Shown here in pieces: positions 1-9,607 of a stretch of DNA of 64,000 nt (the first letter of the stretch is position 1; every line of letters starts with the position of its first letter). A program made the position numbers and the translations under genes. The stretch is from a bacterium DOLZORAL124_38_8. GTDB lineage: Bacteria; Patescibacteriota; Gracilibacteria; UBA4473. The notes below the pieces were generated by a model. It was not told where the DNA came from and made no database searches. It saw only the letters and a list, made by a program, of their open reading frames with translations. The stretch is from positions 1 to 64,000 of the forward strand of contig PDQG01000008.1 of the NCBI GenBank assembly GCA_002747745.1, in the 5' to 3' direction.

Positions 1-47
1 TTTATGGTGTTCGATTTAATCTACTGCTCCCTCCTCCTTGTTATTTT

Positions 48-560
48 TCACCAAAAATTCCAACCGAAAAAAATATTTAATAATATTCCCCCAATAATAT
101 GAAATACACCAAGTAATAAATACAAAAAATTAACACTTCTTTTTTTTCTATAAGAAGTAACTTTTAACTTTTTCAACTTACTAAACCTAACCTCCTCATC
201 TTTAATATTAGCTATACTACCCATTTCTCTATAAACAGAGTAATGAGAAATAAAAGAAAAATAAGTACTCATTAAGTGACTTATCCTATTATTTCCTAAC
301 TTTTGTTCTATCGAAATAGCAACAAATATAATCGGAAACATATAATAATTAACAAAATACATCATTACAGCAATTCCTATTGGAAAAATGGCTGCTAATG
401 CGATTACTCCTGACAGTCTTTGGTCAACTCCAAAACCGACAACTGTAAAATCACCTATTACAAGGACAGTAAAAAGCTGTACCATAAGAGAATACTGAGT
501 TCTGTAAGTAGAAAGAGCCTCAACATATTCTTTTTCTAGTAGTTCAGTTGTTTTTTTCAT
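48..560 (-). CDS. Small integral membrane protein of unknown function
   Basis: The 170-residue product has a short charged N-terminus, hydrophobic stretches at about residues 27-45 and 51-82, a polar basic stretch, and a final hydrophobic helix at about 145-165. No catalytic motif or recognised family is visible. It lies 51 bp downstream of the RND pump gene on the same strand and could be the last gene of that operon. Its own upstream region has a TACAAT hexamer 15 nt before the ATG, so an independent promoter is also possible. Base composition is as AT-rich as the rest of the window, unlike the adjacent pump gene, which looks richer in GC by eye. Function is not inferred. Confidence 0.6.
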   Translation of the reverse strand: MKKTTELLEKEYVEALSTYRTQYSLMVQLFTVLVIGDFTVVGFGVDQRLSGVIALAAIFPIGIAVMMYFVNYYMFPIIFVAISIEQKLGNNRISHLMSTYFSFISHYSVYREMGSIANIKDEEVRFSKLKKLKVTSYRKKRSVNFLYLLLGVFHIIGGILLNIFFGWNFW

Positions 561-610
561 ATCTCTAAAATTTTAATTGTAACCTAAAATTTCTTCTTCA
601 TCACGCCCAA

Positions 611-3600
611 CTACCTATTCCCACGCAGACGAATCTTCCCACGATTGAGCAAGTAAAACATTACCGGAACGATAATCAGCGTAAGGAAAGTGGCGAAAAT
701 TAGACCATAGACGATTGTCCACGCGAGCGGTCCCCAAAAGAACGTATTGTCGCCTCCGAGCGTGATATGCGGATTGTAGGTTTGCAAGAACGATACAAAG
801 TCCACATTCAGCCCTATTGCCAATGGAATTAAGCCCAAAACGGTCGTAATTGCCGTAAGCAAAACAGGACGTAAGCGGGATTTTCCACCGGCGATTATTG
901 CCTGATAATATTCCTCTTTCGATAGTAACATTTCCTCGTCCACGCCTAATTCTCGTTTGCGTCTATCAATGAGCAGTTGCGTATAATCAATCAGCACAAT
1001 GGCGTTATTTACGACAATTCCCGCAAGTGAAATTATCCCCATCATCGTCATCAGAATAACGAAATCATCGCCGAAAATAATCATACCCAAAAATACGCCG
1101 ATAAAACTAAACAGCACCGTTATAAGTATCAAAATTGGCTTGCTGACAGAATTAAACTGTGCCACGATGATTAAACCAATCAAAGCCAACGCAATCATCA
1201 AAGCCTTGGACAAGAAATCCATATTTTTTGCCATTTCTTCCTGCTCGCCAGAGAAACTGTAACTCACCCCCTCAGGGAAGTGATAATCTTGCAACTTTGC
1301 ATCTATTTTTTGCACAATTTCATTGGCATTATACCCCTCTAACACATTAGAATAAACCGTGATAACTCGCTTTAAATCTTTGCGTTTTATCGCACTGAAA
1401 GTCGCCACGTCTTTGACTTCTGCCACAGAGGCAATCGGCACTTTAAACAGCATTCCCTTATTGTTACGAAACAGCAATTCTTGATGCATCAACGCCGACA
1501 TATTATAACGATTTTTGGCATTGAAACGCACCATAATATCGTATTCGTCATCATTTTCCTTGAACGTAGACGCATCAAAACCATAAATCGCTTGCCGCAA
1601 TGCCTTGCCCACTTGTGCCGTAGAAAGCCCCAATTCTCGTGCCTTTTCCCTATCCACAAGAATTTGACGCTCCATTTTATTCTGCGTAATATTCACATTC
1701 AATTCCTCAATTCCGGGAATTGCCATTTCGTTAATAAAATCCCGAACATTCAGCACAGTTTTTAGCAATTTCTTATAATCTTCCCCTTTGATTTCCAGCG
1801 AAATAGGATACCCAACCGGCGGTCCTGATTGGTTTTTCTCAACAATAATATTCGCACCAGGATAGCCCTTTACTTTTTCACGAATTTCGGTCAAAACCGC
1901 ACTACTTTTTACCCCTCTACGATATTTGTACTCACGAAACAGCACACTTACCTTGCCCTTATTCGGCATTTCCGCCATAGAGCCACCGTCCACTTGCGGA
2001 TTTCCGGCACCTTGCCCCACTTGGGCGATAATGCTTTCCGCCATATAATTATAGGTCGTTCCGTCCGCCTGCTTTTCCTCGTAAGGTTTCATAATTGCGA
2101 TAACCTTCTGCTCAATTTCTTTCGTGAGTTTGTTGGTTTTCTCAATGTCTGTACCCTCCGGATATTCGATATAGACATTCGCTTGGTTTGGCTCATTTAC
2201 AGGGAAAAATGACACTTTCGGGCGTACAATTCCGACCAATGCAAATGAAAAAAACAGAAATCCAATCGTTCCAAAAAAGAATAAATACGGCTTTCGTCCC
2301 GTGAGTGCAAAGGTCAAAAATCGCTCATAAAATCGCTCTAATCGTGGTAAAAATACGCGTTGGAAAAAGTTTACAACGTGCGAAAATACGTAGCGTTGCA
2401 ACAGCATCGCAATTCCCACAATGATAAATAAATTACCGAATGCGGTAAGCGTTCCTCGCCCAAAAGAAAGCCCCAAAATCACAAAAAGAACGCCCACAGA
2501 AATCAAAACACCCGTGTATAAAAACAGTTTCTTTAGAGGCAAATCCTTATCCTCAGCATCCATAAATCGTGAAGTCAGCATCGCATTGATGACCAAAGCC
2601 ACAAATAGCGATGAGCCCAAAACCACCGACAATGTTATCGGCAAATACATCATAAATTTACCAATCATTCCCGGCCAAAAACCAAGTGGTGCAAAAGCTG
2701 CAATAGTGGTTGCGGTGGACGCAATTATCGGCCACGCAATCTCGCCAACGCCTTGTTTGGCAGCGTCTTTGGGCAACATTCCCTCAGCCAGCAGTCGGTG
2801 GACGTTTTCCACCACCACAATTCCATTATCCACGAGCATTCCCAAGCCCATTACCAAGCCGAAAAGCACCATCGAATTCAGCGTAATGCCAAACATCGAC
2901 AGCAACAACAGCGAACAAAGCATCGACAACGGAATTGCCACACCGACAAACAACGCATTTTTTGCTCCCAAAAAGAACATCAAAACGCCCACCACAAGCA
3001 AAATTCCAAAGATGATATTATTTACCATATCATCAACTTGGGCTTTGGTACGCACGGACGAATCACTCGTAACCGTCAGCGAAATATCTTTCGGCAAAAG
3101 GTTCGTTTTGGCATCGTCTATAATTTTATAAATCTTATCCGCCGCCGCTAATTGGTTTTTTCCCGCTTTTTTCTTCACATCAAGCATTACCACCGGCAAA
3201 CCGTACTCTCTGGCGTAGGTCGTTTTGTCTTTCGGACGAAAATTCACTTCAGCAATATCACGCAAATACACCACACCACCGTTGTTTTTCACGATGATAT
3301 TTTCCAATTCTTTCGGTTGCTGAATCTCGCCAATCACACGAATATTGCGTCGTTGCCCGTTTGAAATAATATTTCCACCCGAAATCGTAACATTTTCTTG
3401 CTGAATGGCTCTCACGATATTGTCAATGGTCACCGATGCCCCCATCATTTTGTAAATATCAACGGCAACTTCCACTTCCATATCCTCTACCCCTCTGATT
3501 TTTACCTCTTTGACCTCGCTCAACTCCTCTATCCTATCCTGCAAAATCTCGCCATATTTCTTTAATTTCTGTGACGGATAATTCCCTGACAAATTGATAT

Positions 3601-4057
3601 TCATAATCGGAATCATCTCGCTCAGGTTTAAATCCAAAGCCTGAGGACTCACCTTTGCCCCACCGTCCATTTTTGGCCAGTCGGCTTTGGCTTTTACCAC
3701 ATCAATTTTATCCTTGACCTTTTGCTTAGCAACTTCAGGATCTACATCATCTTCAAATTTCACTTCGATAGACGAATAATCCTGCAATGAAGTTGAATTT
3801 ATCTTATCAACTCCAGAAATATTGCTAATTTCCTCCTCCAAAGGCTCAGTAATGAATTTCTCAATATCTTCTGCCGAGTTTCCGGGATTTACGGTGCTCA
3901 CATAGACCGTCGCCACGTTGGTTTCAGGGAAATTCTCTTTCGGCATAGAACGGTACGCACTAATGCCCCCCACGAGCAAAATCACGATAAGCACATAGAC
4001 CGTACTGCGGTTGTCAATCGCCCACGAAGACAGCGAAAATTGTTTATCTAATTTCAT
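611..4057 (-). CDS. RND-family efflux pump, inner-membrane transporter (AcrB/HAE-type)
   Basis: At 1148 residues this is a full-length, slightly long RND permease with the family's duplicated layout: an N-terminal helix (about residues 15-35), a first porter region, a membrane block at about 350-500, a second porter region and a second membrane block at about 930-1140. The TM4 signature is visible as VDNGIVVVENV near residue 410, so one of the two proton-relay Asp residues of AcrB is replaced by Asn. The TM10 position is AGIVVNNAIVLID near residue 1015, which lacks the AcrB Lys. This pattern is common in pumps of Bacteroidota. It starts 9 bp after the adaptor gene, so the two form an operon. 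No TolC-like outer-membrane channel is seen in the window. Substrate is unknown: drugs, lipids or metals are all possible. Confidence 0.93.
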   Translation of the reverse strand: MKLDKQFSLSSWAIDNRSTVYVLIVILLVGGISAYRSMPKENFPETNVATVYVSTVNPGNSAEDIEKFITEPLEEEISNISGVDKINSTSLQDYSSIEVKFEDDVDPEVAKQKVKDKIDVVKAKADWPKMDGGAKVSPQALDLNLSEMIPIMNINLSGNYPSQKLKKYGEILQDRIEELSEVKEVKIRGVEDMEVEVAVDIYKMMGASVTIDNIVRAIQQENVTISGGNIISNGQRRNIRVIGEIQQPKELENIIVKNNGGVVYLRDIAEVNFRPKDKTTYAREYGLPVVMLDVKKKAGKNQLAAADKIYKIIDDAKTNLLPKDISLTVTSDSSVRTKAQVDDMVNNIIFGILLVVGVLMFFLGAKNALFVGVAIPLSMLCSLLLLSMFGITLNSMVLFGLVMGLGMLVDNGIVVVENVHRLLAEGMLPKDAAKQGVGEIAWPIIASTATTIAAFAPLGFWPGMIGKFMMYLPITLSVVLGSSLFVALVINAMLTSRFMDAEDKDLPLKKLFLYTGVLISVGVLFVILGLSFGRGTLTAFGNLFIIVGIAMLLQRYVFSHVVNFFQRVFLPRLERFYERFLTFALTGRKPYLFFFGTIGFLFFSFALVGIVRPKVSFFPVNEPNQANVYIEYPEGTDIEKTNKLTKEIEQKVIAIMKPYEEKQADGTTYNYMAESIIAQVGQGAGNPQVDGGSMAEMPNKGKVSVLFREYKYRRGVKSSAVLTEIREKVKGYPGANIIVEKNQSGPPVGYPISLEIKGEDYKKLLKTVLNVRDFINEMAIPGIEELNVNITQNKMERQILVDREKARELGLSTAQVGKALRQAIYGFDASTFKENDDEYDIMVRFNAKNRYNMSALMHQELLFRNNKGMLFKVPIASVAEVKDVATFSAIKRKDLKRVITVYSNVLEGYNANEIVQKIDAKLQDYHFPEGVSYSFSGEQEEMAKNMDFLSKALMIALALIGLIIVAQFNSVSKPILILITVLFSFIGVFLGMIIFGDDFVILMTMMGIISLAGIVVNNAIVLIDYTQLLIDRRKRELGVDEEMLLSKEEYYQAIIAGGKSRLRPVLLTAITTVLGLIPLAIGLNVDFVSFLQTYNPHITLGGDNTFFWGPLAWTIVYGLIFATFLTLIIVPVMFYLLNRGKIRLRGNR

Positions 4058-4066
4058 CTTTTCGTT

Positions 4067-5227
4067 CTATTTAATTTGCACTTCTGCACCATTTTGAATG
4101 CCTTGACTTCCCTCTTCCACAAGAATTGCATCAGGCATAATTCCCTTGGTAATTTCGACCGTTCTGCCTTGCGAAACACCTTTTTCAACCTGTTTCTTTT
4201 CGGCAAAATACTTTCCGTCTTTTTCATTAATTACAAATACAAAAGATTTGCCCTCGCCGTCCTCTTGGACAGTATTTACGGGCACAGACAACGCATTTTC
4301 ATTGCGATAATCCGCAATTTTCAGAGTCGCCATCAAGTTCGGTTTTATGCTGTTGTCCTTATTCGAAATACCGATTTCAATGTAGAAAGTGCGATTATTC
4401 GGATTGATAAAATTCCCCACTTGGCGAACCTTGCTCGTAAGTGTTTTTCCAATAGCCGGAAATACGATTTGCACCGGAGTTCCCACTTTTATCGTAGATA
4501 AATAACGCTCCGAAACTTCCGAACGCACATACATATCGTGCAAGTTTACCAAACGTGCAATCGGCGTTTGCCCCGGCAGTACGACAGCCCCTTTTTTGAC
4601 CGGCACATCATCAATAATGCCCGAAAACGGAGCAACAATCGTCGTTTTTCCCAACTGTGCTTTTAGCTGTTTGATACCGCTCTCAGCAGCCTCTTTTTGA
4701 GCTTTGGCTTGCAAATATTGAATTTCCGAACCAATTTTCTTCTTCCACAGACGCTCTTGGCGTTCAAAAGTCGTCTTTGCAAGGTCGTATTGCACTTGCA
4801 TTTGCCCCAACTTTTGTGACAAACCACCGTCATCAACTCTCGCAATGATTTGCCCTTTTCTTACGTGCTGTCCTTTCTTCACGTACAGATTTTTTAGCAC
4901 GCCCGAAAACTCCGCAAACAGTACGGTATTGTTTTTCGTATCCACGCTACCTTGGATTTCAATCATACGCTCAAAAACGCCCTGTTTAGGCTTAATTGTC
5001 GTAACAACAGGGAGCTTTTTTGTACCTTTTAATTCTGCCAAAGCAGTATTAATTTGCCCCATTTTTTTCGTGATTGCATTGTATTTTTTCTGCAATTCAG
5101 TTTGCTTTCTTTGCAAACCTGCGATGTCTTTCTTCTCAATCAATCGCTCAATAGATTTTTGCTCTCTTTTCTCGCCACAGCCTACTGCCAATCCTATCAG
5201 TAAGCCTATGTAAATCAATCGTTTCAT
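4067..5227 (-). CDS. RND efflux membrane-fusion (periplasmic adaptor) lipoprotein
   Basis: The 386-residue protein begins with a lipoprotein signal peptide ending in LAVGC, with Cys17 as predicted lipidation site. A short coiled-coil region (about 25-65) precedes the typical HlyD/AcrA order: a first lipoyl half (around VKKGQHVRKGQIIARVDDGG), an alpha-hairpin of Gln/Lys-rich helices, a second lipoyl half (APFSGIIDDVPVKKG), then beta-barrel and membrane-proximal domains. Such proteins link an RND permease to an outer channel. It is the first gene of a two-gene operon with the permease. The presence of an adaptor implies a periplasm-like space, or recent acquisition from a diderm; which one cannot be decided from this window. 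Confidence 0.92.
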   Translation of the reverse strand: MKRLIYIGLLIGLAVGCGEKREQKSIERLIEKKDIAGLQRKQTELQKKYNAITKKMGQINTALAELKGTKKLPVVTTIKPKQGVFERMIEIQGSVDTKNNTVLFAEFSGVLKNLYVKKGQHVRKGQIIARVDDGGLSQKLGQMQVQYDLAKTTFERQERLWKKKIGSEIQYLQAKAQKEAAESGIKQLKAQLGKTTIVAPFSGIIDDVPVKKGAVVLPGQTPIARLVNLHDMYVRSEVSERYLSTIKVGTPVQIVFPAIGKTLTSKVRQVGNFINPNNRTFYIEIGISNKDNSIKPNLMATLKIADYRNENALSVPVNTVQEDGEGKSFVFVINEKDGKYFAEKKQVEKGVSQGRTVEITKGIMPDAILVEEGSQGIQNGAEVQIK

Positions 5228-5372
5228 TTATTTTTGTTTTTTTAGTTTTTTAGAGATTAGTAATTAGTGGTTAGTTTTATTTTCGCTGACTGAGCGAAGT
5301 CGAAGTCTTTGTATTTTACCTACATTTTGCTCAGAAACCCTTTATTTTCCCTTATTAACAATATTTTATTGT
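5228..5372. other. Intergenic spacer with Bacteroidota-like short repeat
   Basis: This 145-bp spacer carries GACTGAGCGAAGTCGAAGTC (about 5288-5307), similar to short dispersed intergenic repeats common in Bacteroidota genomes, and a run of TTAGTTTTT/ATTAGTAATTAGTGG-like sequence. No gene is seen. It separates the pump operon from the metallo-hydrolase pair and supports the idea that the pump block has a foreign origin. Confidence 0.35.
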
Positions 5373-6359
5373 TTATTTTTTCTCCCTTTTTCTCATCTTT
5401 TTCCTAACAAAAACGACAATTAAAATCAAAACCACTAAACCTACTAAAACATTAATAATAAGTTGGTTAGACATTGAGCCTCCATAAGTTGATGTGGTCA
5501 TTCGCATTCCGTCTTTTTCATAAACAGTTTGAAACCCAGTAGAAGTTAAATTTATTTTAGAATCAAGTGATTTATTTTCGTAGGATTTTAGAAAATTCAA
5601 GTATTTTTTCAAAGTTGTGTAAGATTGTCTTGGAAATCCGTGAGCACCATTAAAAGTGTAGGTTTCATCGTAGTTTGCGATTAATTTTTCAGCAGAATTT
5701 ATCAATAAATTAGCCTTTGTATCTTCGTGTAAATCCACATAATCTAATCGAGGGTCGTAGAAAAAATCGCCCGTAAATAGTTGTTTGTGTTTTTCATCAA
5801 CCAAAACAGTAGATTCGCTTGTATGTCCTGTAATATTAAGCACTTGTATTTTTCTATCGCCTAAATCAATCACTTCGTTTGGCTTTATCCATTTTGAAAC
5901 CGTTACCTTTGGTGGACTAAATAACAAGGTTTCACTTGTGGTTAATTTCAGTTTGTTATCCGTTGTTCTTTCTCGCAAATAAGGTAAATCAATCAGCCAC
6001 ACACTCTTTTGATTTTCAATGTTTGCAATATGGTCAAGATGAAAATGTGAATACATCGTAACTACGGGTAAATCAGTAAGTTTATTAACAACAGAAAGTA
6101 TGTTTTTTCCAAAACCTGTATCAAATAACAAGGCTTTTTCTTTTCCTAAAATAAGGTAACTCGTGTTGTAGTACCATTCGGCAGTTGGCTCTGAAATAGC
6201 GTAAGTTTGTTCGTCTAATTTTCCTACAATATAGTAGTCATCTACCCACTCTGAACCCTCCCACAAGGGATATACAAATTTCTCTTTACTCTCTGAACAA
6301 GAGCTTAGTACAAAGATAGTAGCAAAGAATATTGCGATAATTTTCAATCTATTTTTCAT
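5373..6359 (-). CDS. Membrane-anchored metallo-beta-lactamase-fold hydrolase (lipoprotein)
   Basis: The 328-residue protein has a lipoprotein signal ending LSSC (Cys21), the zinc-binding HFHLDH motif (HxHxDH) around residue 106, a later His in ITGHTSEST, and the Asp ligand in FTGDFFYDP, so a dinuclear metal site of the MBL fold looks intact. A single hydrophobic helix at about residues 300-318 followed by a basic tail (RKKMRKREKK) adds a second membrane anchor, which is unusual for this family. The gene starts 3 bp after the upstream HchA-type gene, so they are co-transcribed. MBL-fold enzymes include glyoxalase II, lactonases and beta-lactamases; the pairing with an HchA-like protein makes a role in handling reactive aldehydes or thioesters plausible, but that is inference. 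Confidence 0.85.
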   Translation of the reverse strand: MKNRLKIIAIFFATIFVLSSCSESKEKFVYPLWEGSEWVDDYYIVGKLDEQTYAISEPTAEWYYNTSYLILGKEKALLFDTGFGKNILSVVNKLTDLPVVTMYSHFHLDHIANIENQKSVWLIDLPYLRERTTDNKLKLTTSETLLFSPPKVTVSKWIKPNEVIDLGDRKIQVLNITGHTSESTVLVDEKHKQLFTGDFFYDPRLDYVDLHEDTKANLLINSAEKLIANYDETYTFNGAHGFPRQSYTTLKKYLNFLKSYENKSLDSKINLTSTGFQTVYEKDGMRMTTSTYGGSMSNQLIINVLVGLVVLILIVVFVRKKMRKREKK

Positions 6360-6362
6360 AAA

Positions 6363-7229
6363 TTATTCCTTTATTGATTTTAATAATTCTTCTGCACATA
6401 ATTTACCAAAATTATTAGCAGATTGCGGACTTGACCCTGTGATAAGTTTTCTATCAATATGACAAGTTTTATCAGCTTTTTTATTCACAAAACTAACGCC
6501 TAATTTTTCTAATGCTTCGCCAAATTTCCAAGGCATATGACCCGGCATATAACCAATCATTGGGCTTTGTTTATCAACACTATCAGGGAATGCCGACATT
6601 TTATAACCTTTGTAAATAAAGTCTTTTTTAGTATCTAAATTTGCCGATAACAATGATGCTGGTGCGTGACAAATTGCCAACATAAACATCTCTTTTTCGT
6701 GTGACCAATGAATTAACTTTCCTAAATTTTCATTTTTTGGAAGTCCGAGCATTGCACCGTGTCCACCAGGAATAAAAACCGCCAAATACTCGTTATTATC
6801 ATTCATTTTGTTTTGTACAAAATCGGCTAAATTTTTCGGTTTTTCAAATTGTGATTTGTATTCTGAATAGATTTTTTTAATATTTTCATCTTTTTGTGGC
6901 ATTGCCCACATTTCTATTTTTACAGACTGACCTGTTGGTGTATAAATATCAACATCAAAACCTGCATTTTTAAGGTGCAACATCGGTAAAAGCATTTCCA
7001 CAGGGTGATTTCCTGTTGAGAATTTTTTACCATTTGCCATTGTCATATTGCGTTCTTCGGTACAAACCATTAAGATTTTTTGGTTTCCTTGATATTTGTT
7101 TTTGTAAACTGTATTATCAAAGTCCGTTTTGTCTGATGTCGCCAATTTTAAGGCTAATTTTGAGGGAATAAATGCTCCGTCTTCCGTTGGTTGCGGTGCT
7201 ATTCCGAATATTTTTTTAATTATATTCAT
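6363..7229 (-). CDS. hchA: DJ-1/PfpI superfamily protein, HchA (Hsp31/glyoxalase III) type
   Basis: The 288-residue length matches E. coli Hsp31 (283). Two family landmarks are visible: the GNHPVEMLLPMLHLKNAGFD block near residue 80, holding the conserved Glu, and the nucleophile elbow MLAICHAPASLL with Cys near residue 183 followed by His. A C-terminal GSSPQSANNFGK block is also typical of the HchA group. Known members act as glyoxalase III (converting methylglyoxal to lactate without glutathione) and as holding chaperones. It is the first gene of a two-gene operon with the MBL-fold lipoprotein. No secretion signal is present, so it should be cytoplasmic. Confidence 0.9.
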   Translation of the reverse strand: MNIIKKIFGIAPQPTEDGAFIPSKLALKLATSDKTDFDNTVYKNKYQGNQKILMVCTEERNMTMANGKKFSTGNHPVEMLLPMLHLKNAGFDVDIYTPTGQSVKIEMWAMPQKDENIKKIYSEYKSQFEKPKNLADFVQNKMNDNNEYLAVFIPGGHGAMLGLPKNENLGKLIHWSHEKEMFMLAICHAPASLLSANLDTKKDFIYKGYKMSAFPDSVDKQSPMIGYMPGHMPWKFGEALEKLGVSFVNKKADKTCHIDRKLITGSSPQSANNFGKLCAEELLKSIKE

Positions 7230-7272
7230 ATTGTTTTATTGATAATTTTATTTGTCCTAATATTTTTCAAAC

Positions 7273-9579
7273 CTAAAGCAAGAACTTAGCTGGTTTTAAA
7301 TCTTTGTAGTGTTCTAAGATTTTTAAATCAGCGATAGAAATTTTCCCAATGTACAATTCATCCAAATTTCCGCCTCCTTTGAGGAATTTTTCGACTTCAT
7401 TATTTCCTCTAAAATAAATAGCGTCTTTGGTAAAACATCCCAGTTCGTTTCCGTCGGTAAACCCTCGTTTGGCTTTTAAGCAACGACTCCAAGCCATGTC
7501 GTCAGAAATATCAAACGTGTCTTTGAGCCAGTTAAATAATTCACGGAAATTCATGGTTTTCGCCATGTAAATAGTGGCAACTAATAAAGCCGGCGCAATG
7601 AATTTTTCTCCGAGATTGAGTCCTAACATATTTTGGTTATGAATCGCGATTCCTTCTTCGGTTTGTAGGTATCCAGCGGTTCCTCGTTGGAAAATTTTGA
7701 ATGGTTGTTGTTTTCCATTTTCATTTCGAAATACATGCGCCCCCACTTCGTGTACGAGTAAGGCATTGAGGCGGTTGGTGGTAAAGGTGGCCGTTTCTTT
7801 GATGAGGATTTTTCCTTTTTTGGTTACTTGAATGTCGGCTACCGAGTCTGATATTTGTTTTACTTGCCAGTGTCCGAGTTTGTATTGTTTTAAAAATTGT
7901 TTGACGATTTCGGTCGCTTTTTTGGCGTCAACGACCGGACTTACATCTGCAGGCATAGATTTGTATTGATCCAAAAACTTGATAGCGTTTTTGTATTCGG
8001 TTCGAGTGACTTTTCCATAAAGTTCTTCGGATCTTTTCGTAAACTCAGGGGTTCCGACGGCTTCTAATAATGATATTTTTTGTTCAATTTCTTCAATTTT
8101 GGCTTCAAACAATGGGAAAAGTGGGTGTTTAACGCGGGGGATTTTTTTCAAATCACGTCGTAGGTTTGAAATTTCGGCTGGTAATTCTTTGTAATAAAAC
8201 CGTGGCACGTAATTTTCATGCGATAAGAACAGTTCTTTTTGTTCGGCGACATTTTGTGGATTGATGTAAGACAATAACTTAATGGATTCATCTATTTCCG
8301 TAATTTTGTCGTCAATGTTTTTTAATTTTTGTTCGCCGACTTGTCCGACTAAATCTTGTGATTCCGCGTGAGAAATTTCTTTGCTTGGGTCAATATAAAA
8401 ATCTCCCAAGAATTTTCCGGCTAAGACTAAATCAACTCCCGATAATCGTTTTTTTCGTACGGGTAATTTAAGTCGTTTTCCTTCAATCGTGATGTCTAAT
8501 AAAGGTGACTTTTCGTCAAAATATCGACTGGCAAGGAAATTTTCTTCGGCTAACGAATCTATTTTAGCGGTTAGGTGATGCACTTTTTCTCGACCATTTA
8601 ATAATACGTGTTCTTGTAATCCGATGATTGGTTTGAAGGGGATTTCTGGTTTGATAATCGGTTTACTTGAAAATAAAGTTTTGGCTACTTGAACGCCTTC
8701 TTCAGCCGAATTAATAGTTAAATCGGCGACTTTTCGGAGACGTTTTTTTTGTGGAACTTGGTTAGCGATTTGAATTTTTAATCCTGCTCGTGCATTTAGT
8801 TCGAGGACTTTAATTCCGTCATTGGTGATAACAAAATCGATTCCGAGATACCCAATGCCCGTTACAATTTGTATTTTGGATGTGGCGTATAAAATATCAT
8901 CCCAAAAAGGAACTTGAAATCCTACGGCCGATTCGCCGTTTGATAATTTTTTGACATAATCAGAATAATACGCTCCTCCCGTAGTTTTTCCGTTTCCGAT
9001 ATCAATTCCCAGTCCGTAGGCTCCTAGCTCCATATTGGCTTTTCCGTCAGATTCTTCGGTTGGAACCCGCAACATGGCTAAAATTGGTACGCGGTTAAAG
9101 GCGATAATCCGGATGTCAGGTAAACCGTTTGACGTGAGTCGTTTGAGGTCGTCGTGCAAAACGAGTAATTCTTCAAACAAAATCGTATCAGAGGTGCCAG
9201 AAATAGAGTATTTCCCGTCGAGAATATCAATACAAGAACGGTATAAATCGTCTTGGTTGAGTTTTTGACCTCCGGCGGTAATCCAATGTTTCCCAGATTT
9301 TTTTACTATTACAACAATTCCACCGCCAGCAAACCCTTTGTTGGGTTTAATTACAAACTGATCGGGAAGTGAATTAAAAAATTCATTGGTTAATTGTTTG
9401 TGCTTTTTGATAACATGATACAGTTTGGCCACCCCAATGCCTCGCGATTCTAAAAACCGTTTAGTAGAAATTTTATCATCAGCAAACTTTTTATCTTTAC
9501 TGGAATTATATCGAGAAATATATTCGAGGTTTCTCGAATTCATACCTAAAATGTCTTTTGATTTTTTTAAAAATTCCAT
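7273..9579 (-). CDS. Fusion: RimK-like ATP-grasp ligase + degenerate retropepsin-like domain + DUF1704/MATCAP-like metallopeptidase
   Basis: The 768-residue protein appears to have three domains. Residues about 30-305 are an ATP-grasp ligase: FVIKPNKGFAGGGI (74-88), FEELL (135-139), PDIRII (154-159) and LELNARAGL (259-267) match the ATP- and metal-binding positions of the 'alpha-L-glutamate ligase-like' family. Residues about 315-400 resemble the retropepsin-like 'ATP-dependent zinc protease' family (PIIGLQEHVLL, TAKIDS, then FLGDFYID), but the usual AKIDTGA reads AKIDSLA, so catalysis is doubtful. A helical linker leads to a DUF1704 domain with HEVGAH at 610-615 and TEEGIAIH at 640-647, matching the HExxxH and downstream Glu of MATCAP-type tyrosine carboxypeptidases. 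The PKD-7TM gene lies 28 bp upstream. In other bacteria ligase, protease and 7TM protein are separate neighbours. Inferred job: adding and removing amino acids or peptides at the cell surface or on a protein tail. Confidence 0.8.
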   Translation of the reverse strand: MEFLKKSKDILGMNSRNLEYISRYNSSKDKKFADDKISTKRFLESRGIGVAKLYHVIKKHKQLTNEFFNSLPDQFVIKPNKGFAGGGIVVIVKKSGKHWITAGGQKLNQDDLYRSCIDILDGKYSISGTSDTILFEELLVLHDDLKRLTSNGLPDIRIIAFNRVPILAMLRVPTEESDGKANMELGAYGLGIDIGNGKTTGGAYYSDYVKKLSNGESAVGFQVPFWDDILYATSKIQIVTGIGYLGIDFVITNDGIKVLELNARAGLKIQIANQVPQKKRLRKVADLTINSAEEGVQVAKTLFSSKPIIKPEIPFKPIIGLQEHVLLNGREKVHHLTAKIDSLAEENFLASRYFDEKSPLLDITIEGKRLKLPVRKKRLSGVDLVLAGKFLGDFYIDPSKEISHAESQDLVGQVGEQKLKNIDDKITEIDESIKLLSYINPQNVAEQKELFLSHENYVPRFYYKELPAEISNLRRDLKKIPRVKHPLFPLFEAKIEEIEQKISLLEAVGTPEFTKRSEELYGKVTRTEYKNAIKFLDQYKSMPADVSPVVDAKKATEIVKQFLKQYKLGHWQVKQISDSVADIQVTKKGKILIKETATFTTNRLNALLVHEVGAHVFRNENGKQQPFKIFQRGTAGYLQTEEGIAIHNQNMLGLNLGEKFIAPALLVATIYMAKTMNFRELFNWLKDTFDISDDMAWSRCLKAKRGFTDGNELGCFTKDAIYFRGNNEVEKFLKGGGNLDELYIGKISIADLKILEHYKDLKPAKFLL

Positions 9580-9607
9580 GCCTGTTTTGTATCAAAGAAA
9601 AAATATA

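Noticed and set aside
2421-3131. Plus-strand 236-aa ORF opposite the RND pump
   Set aside because: Antisense shadow of the conserved permease, with no family features.
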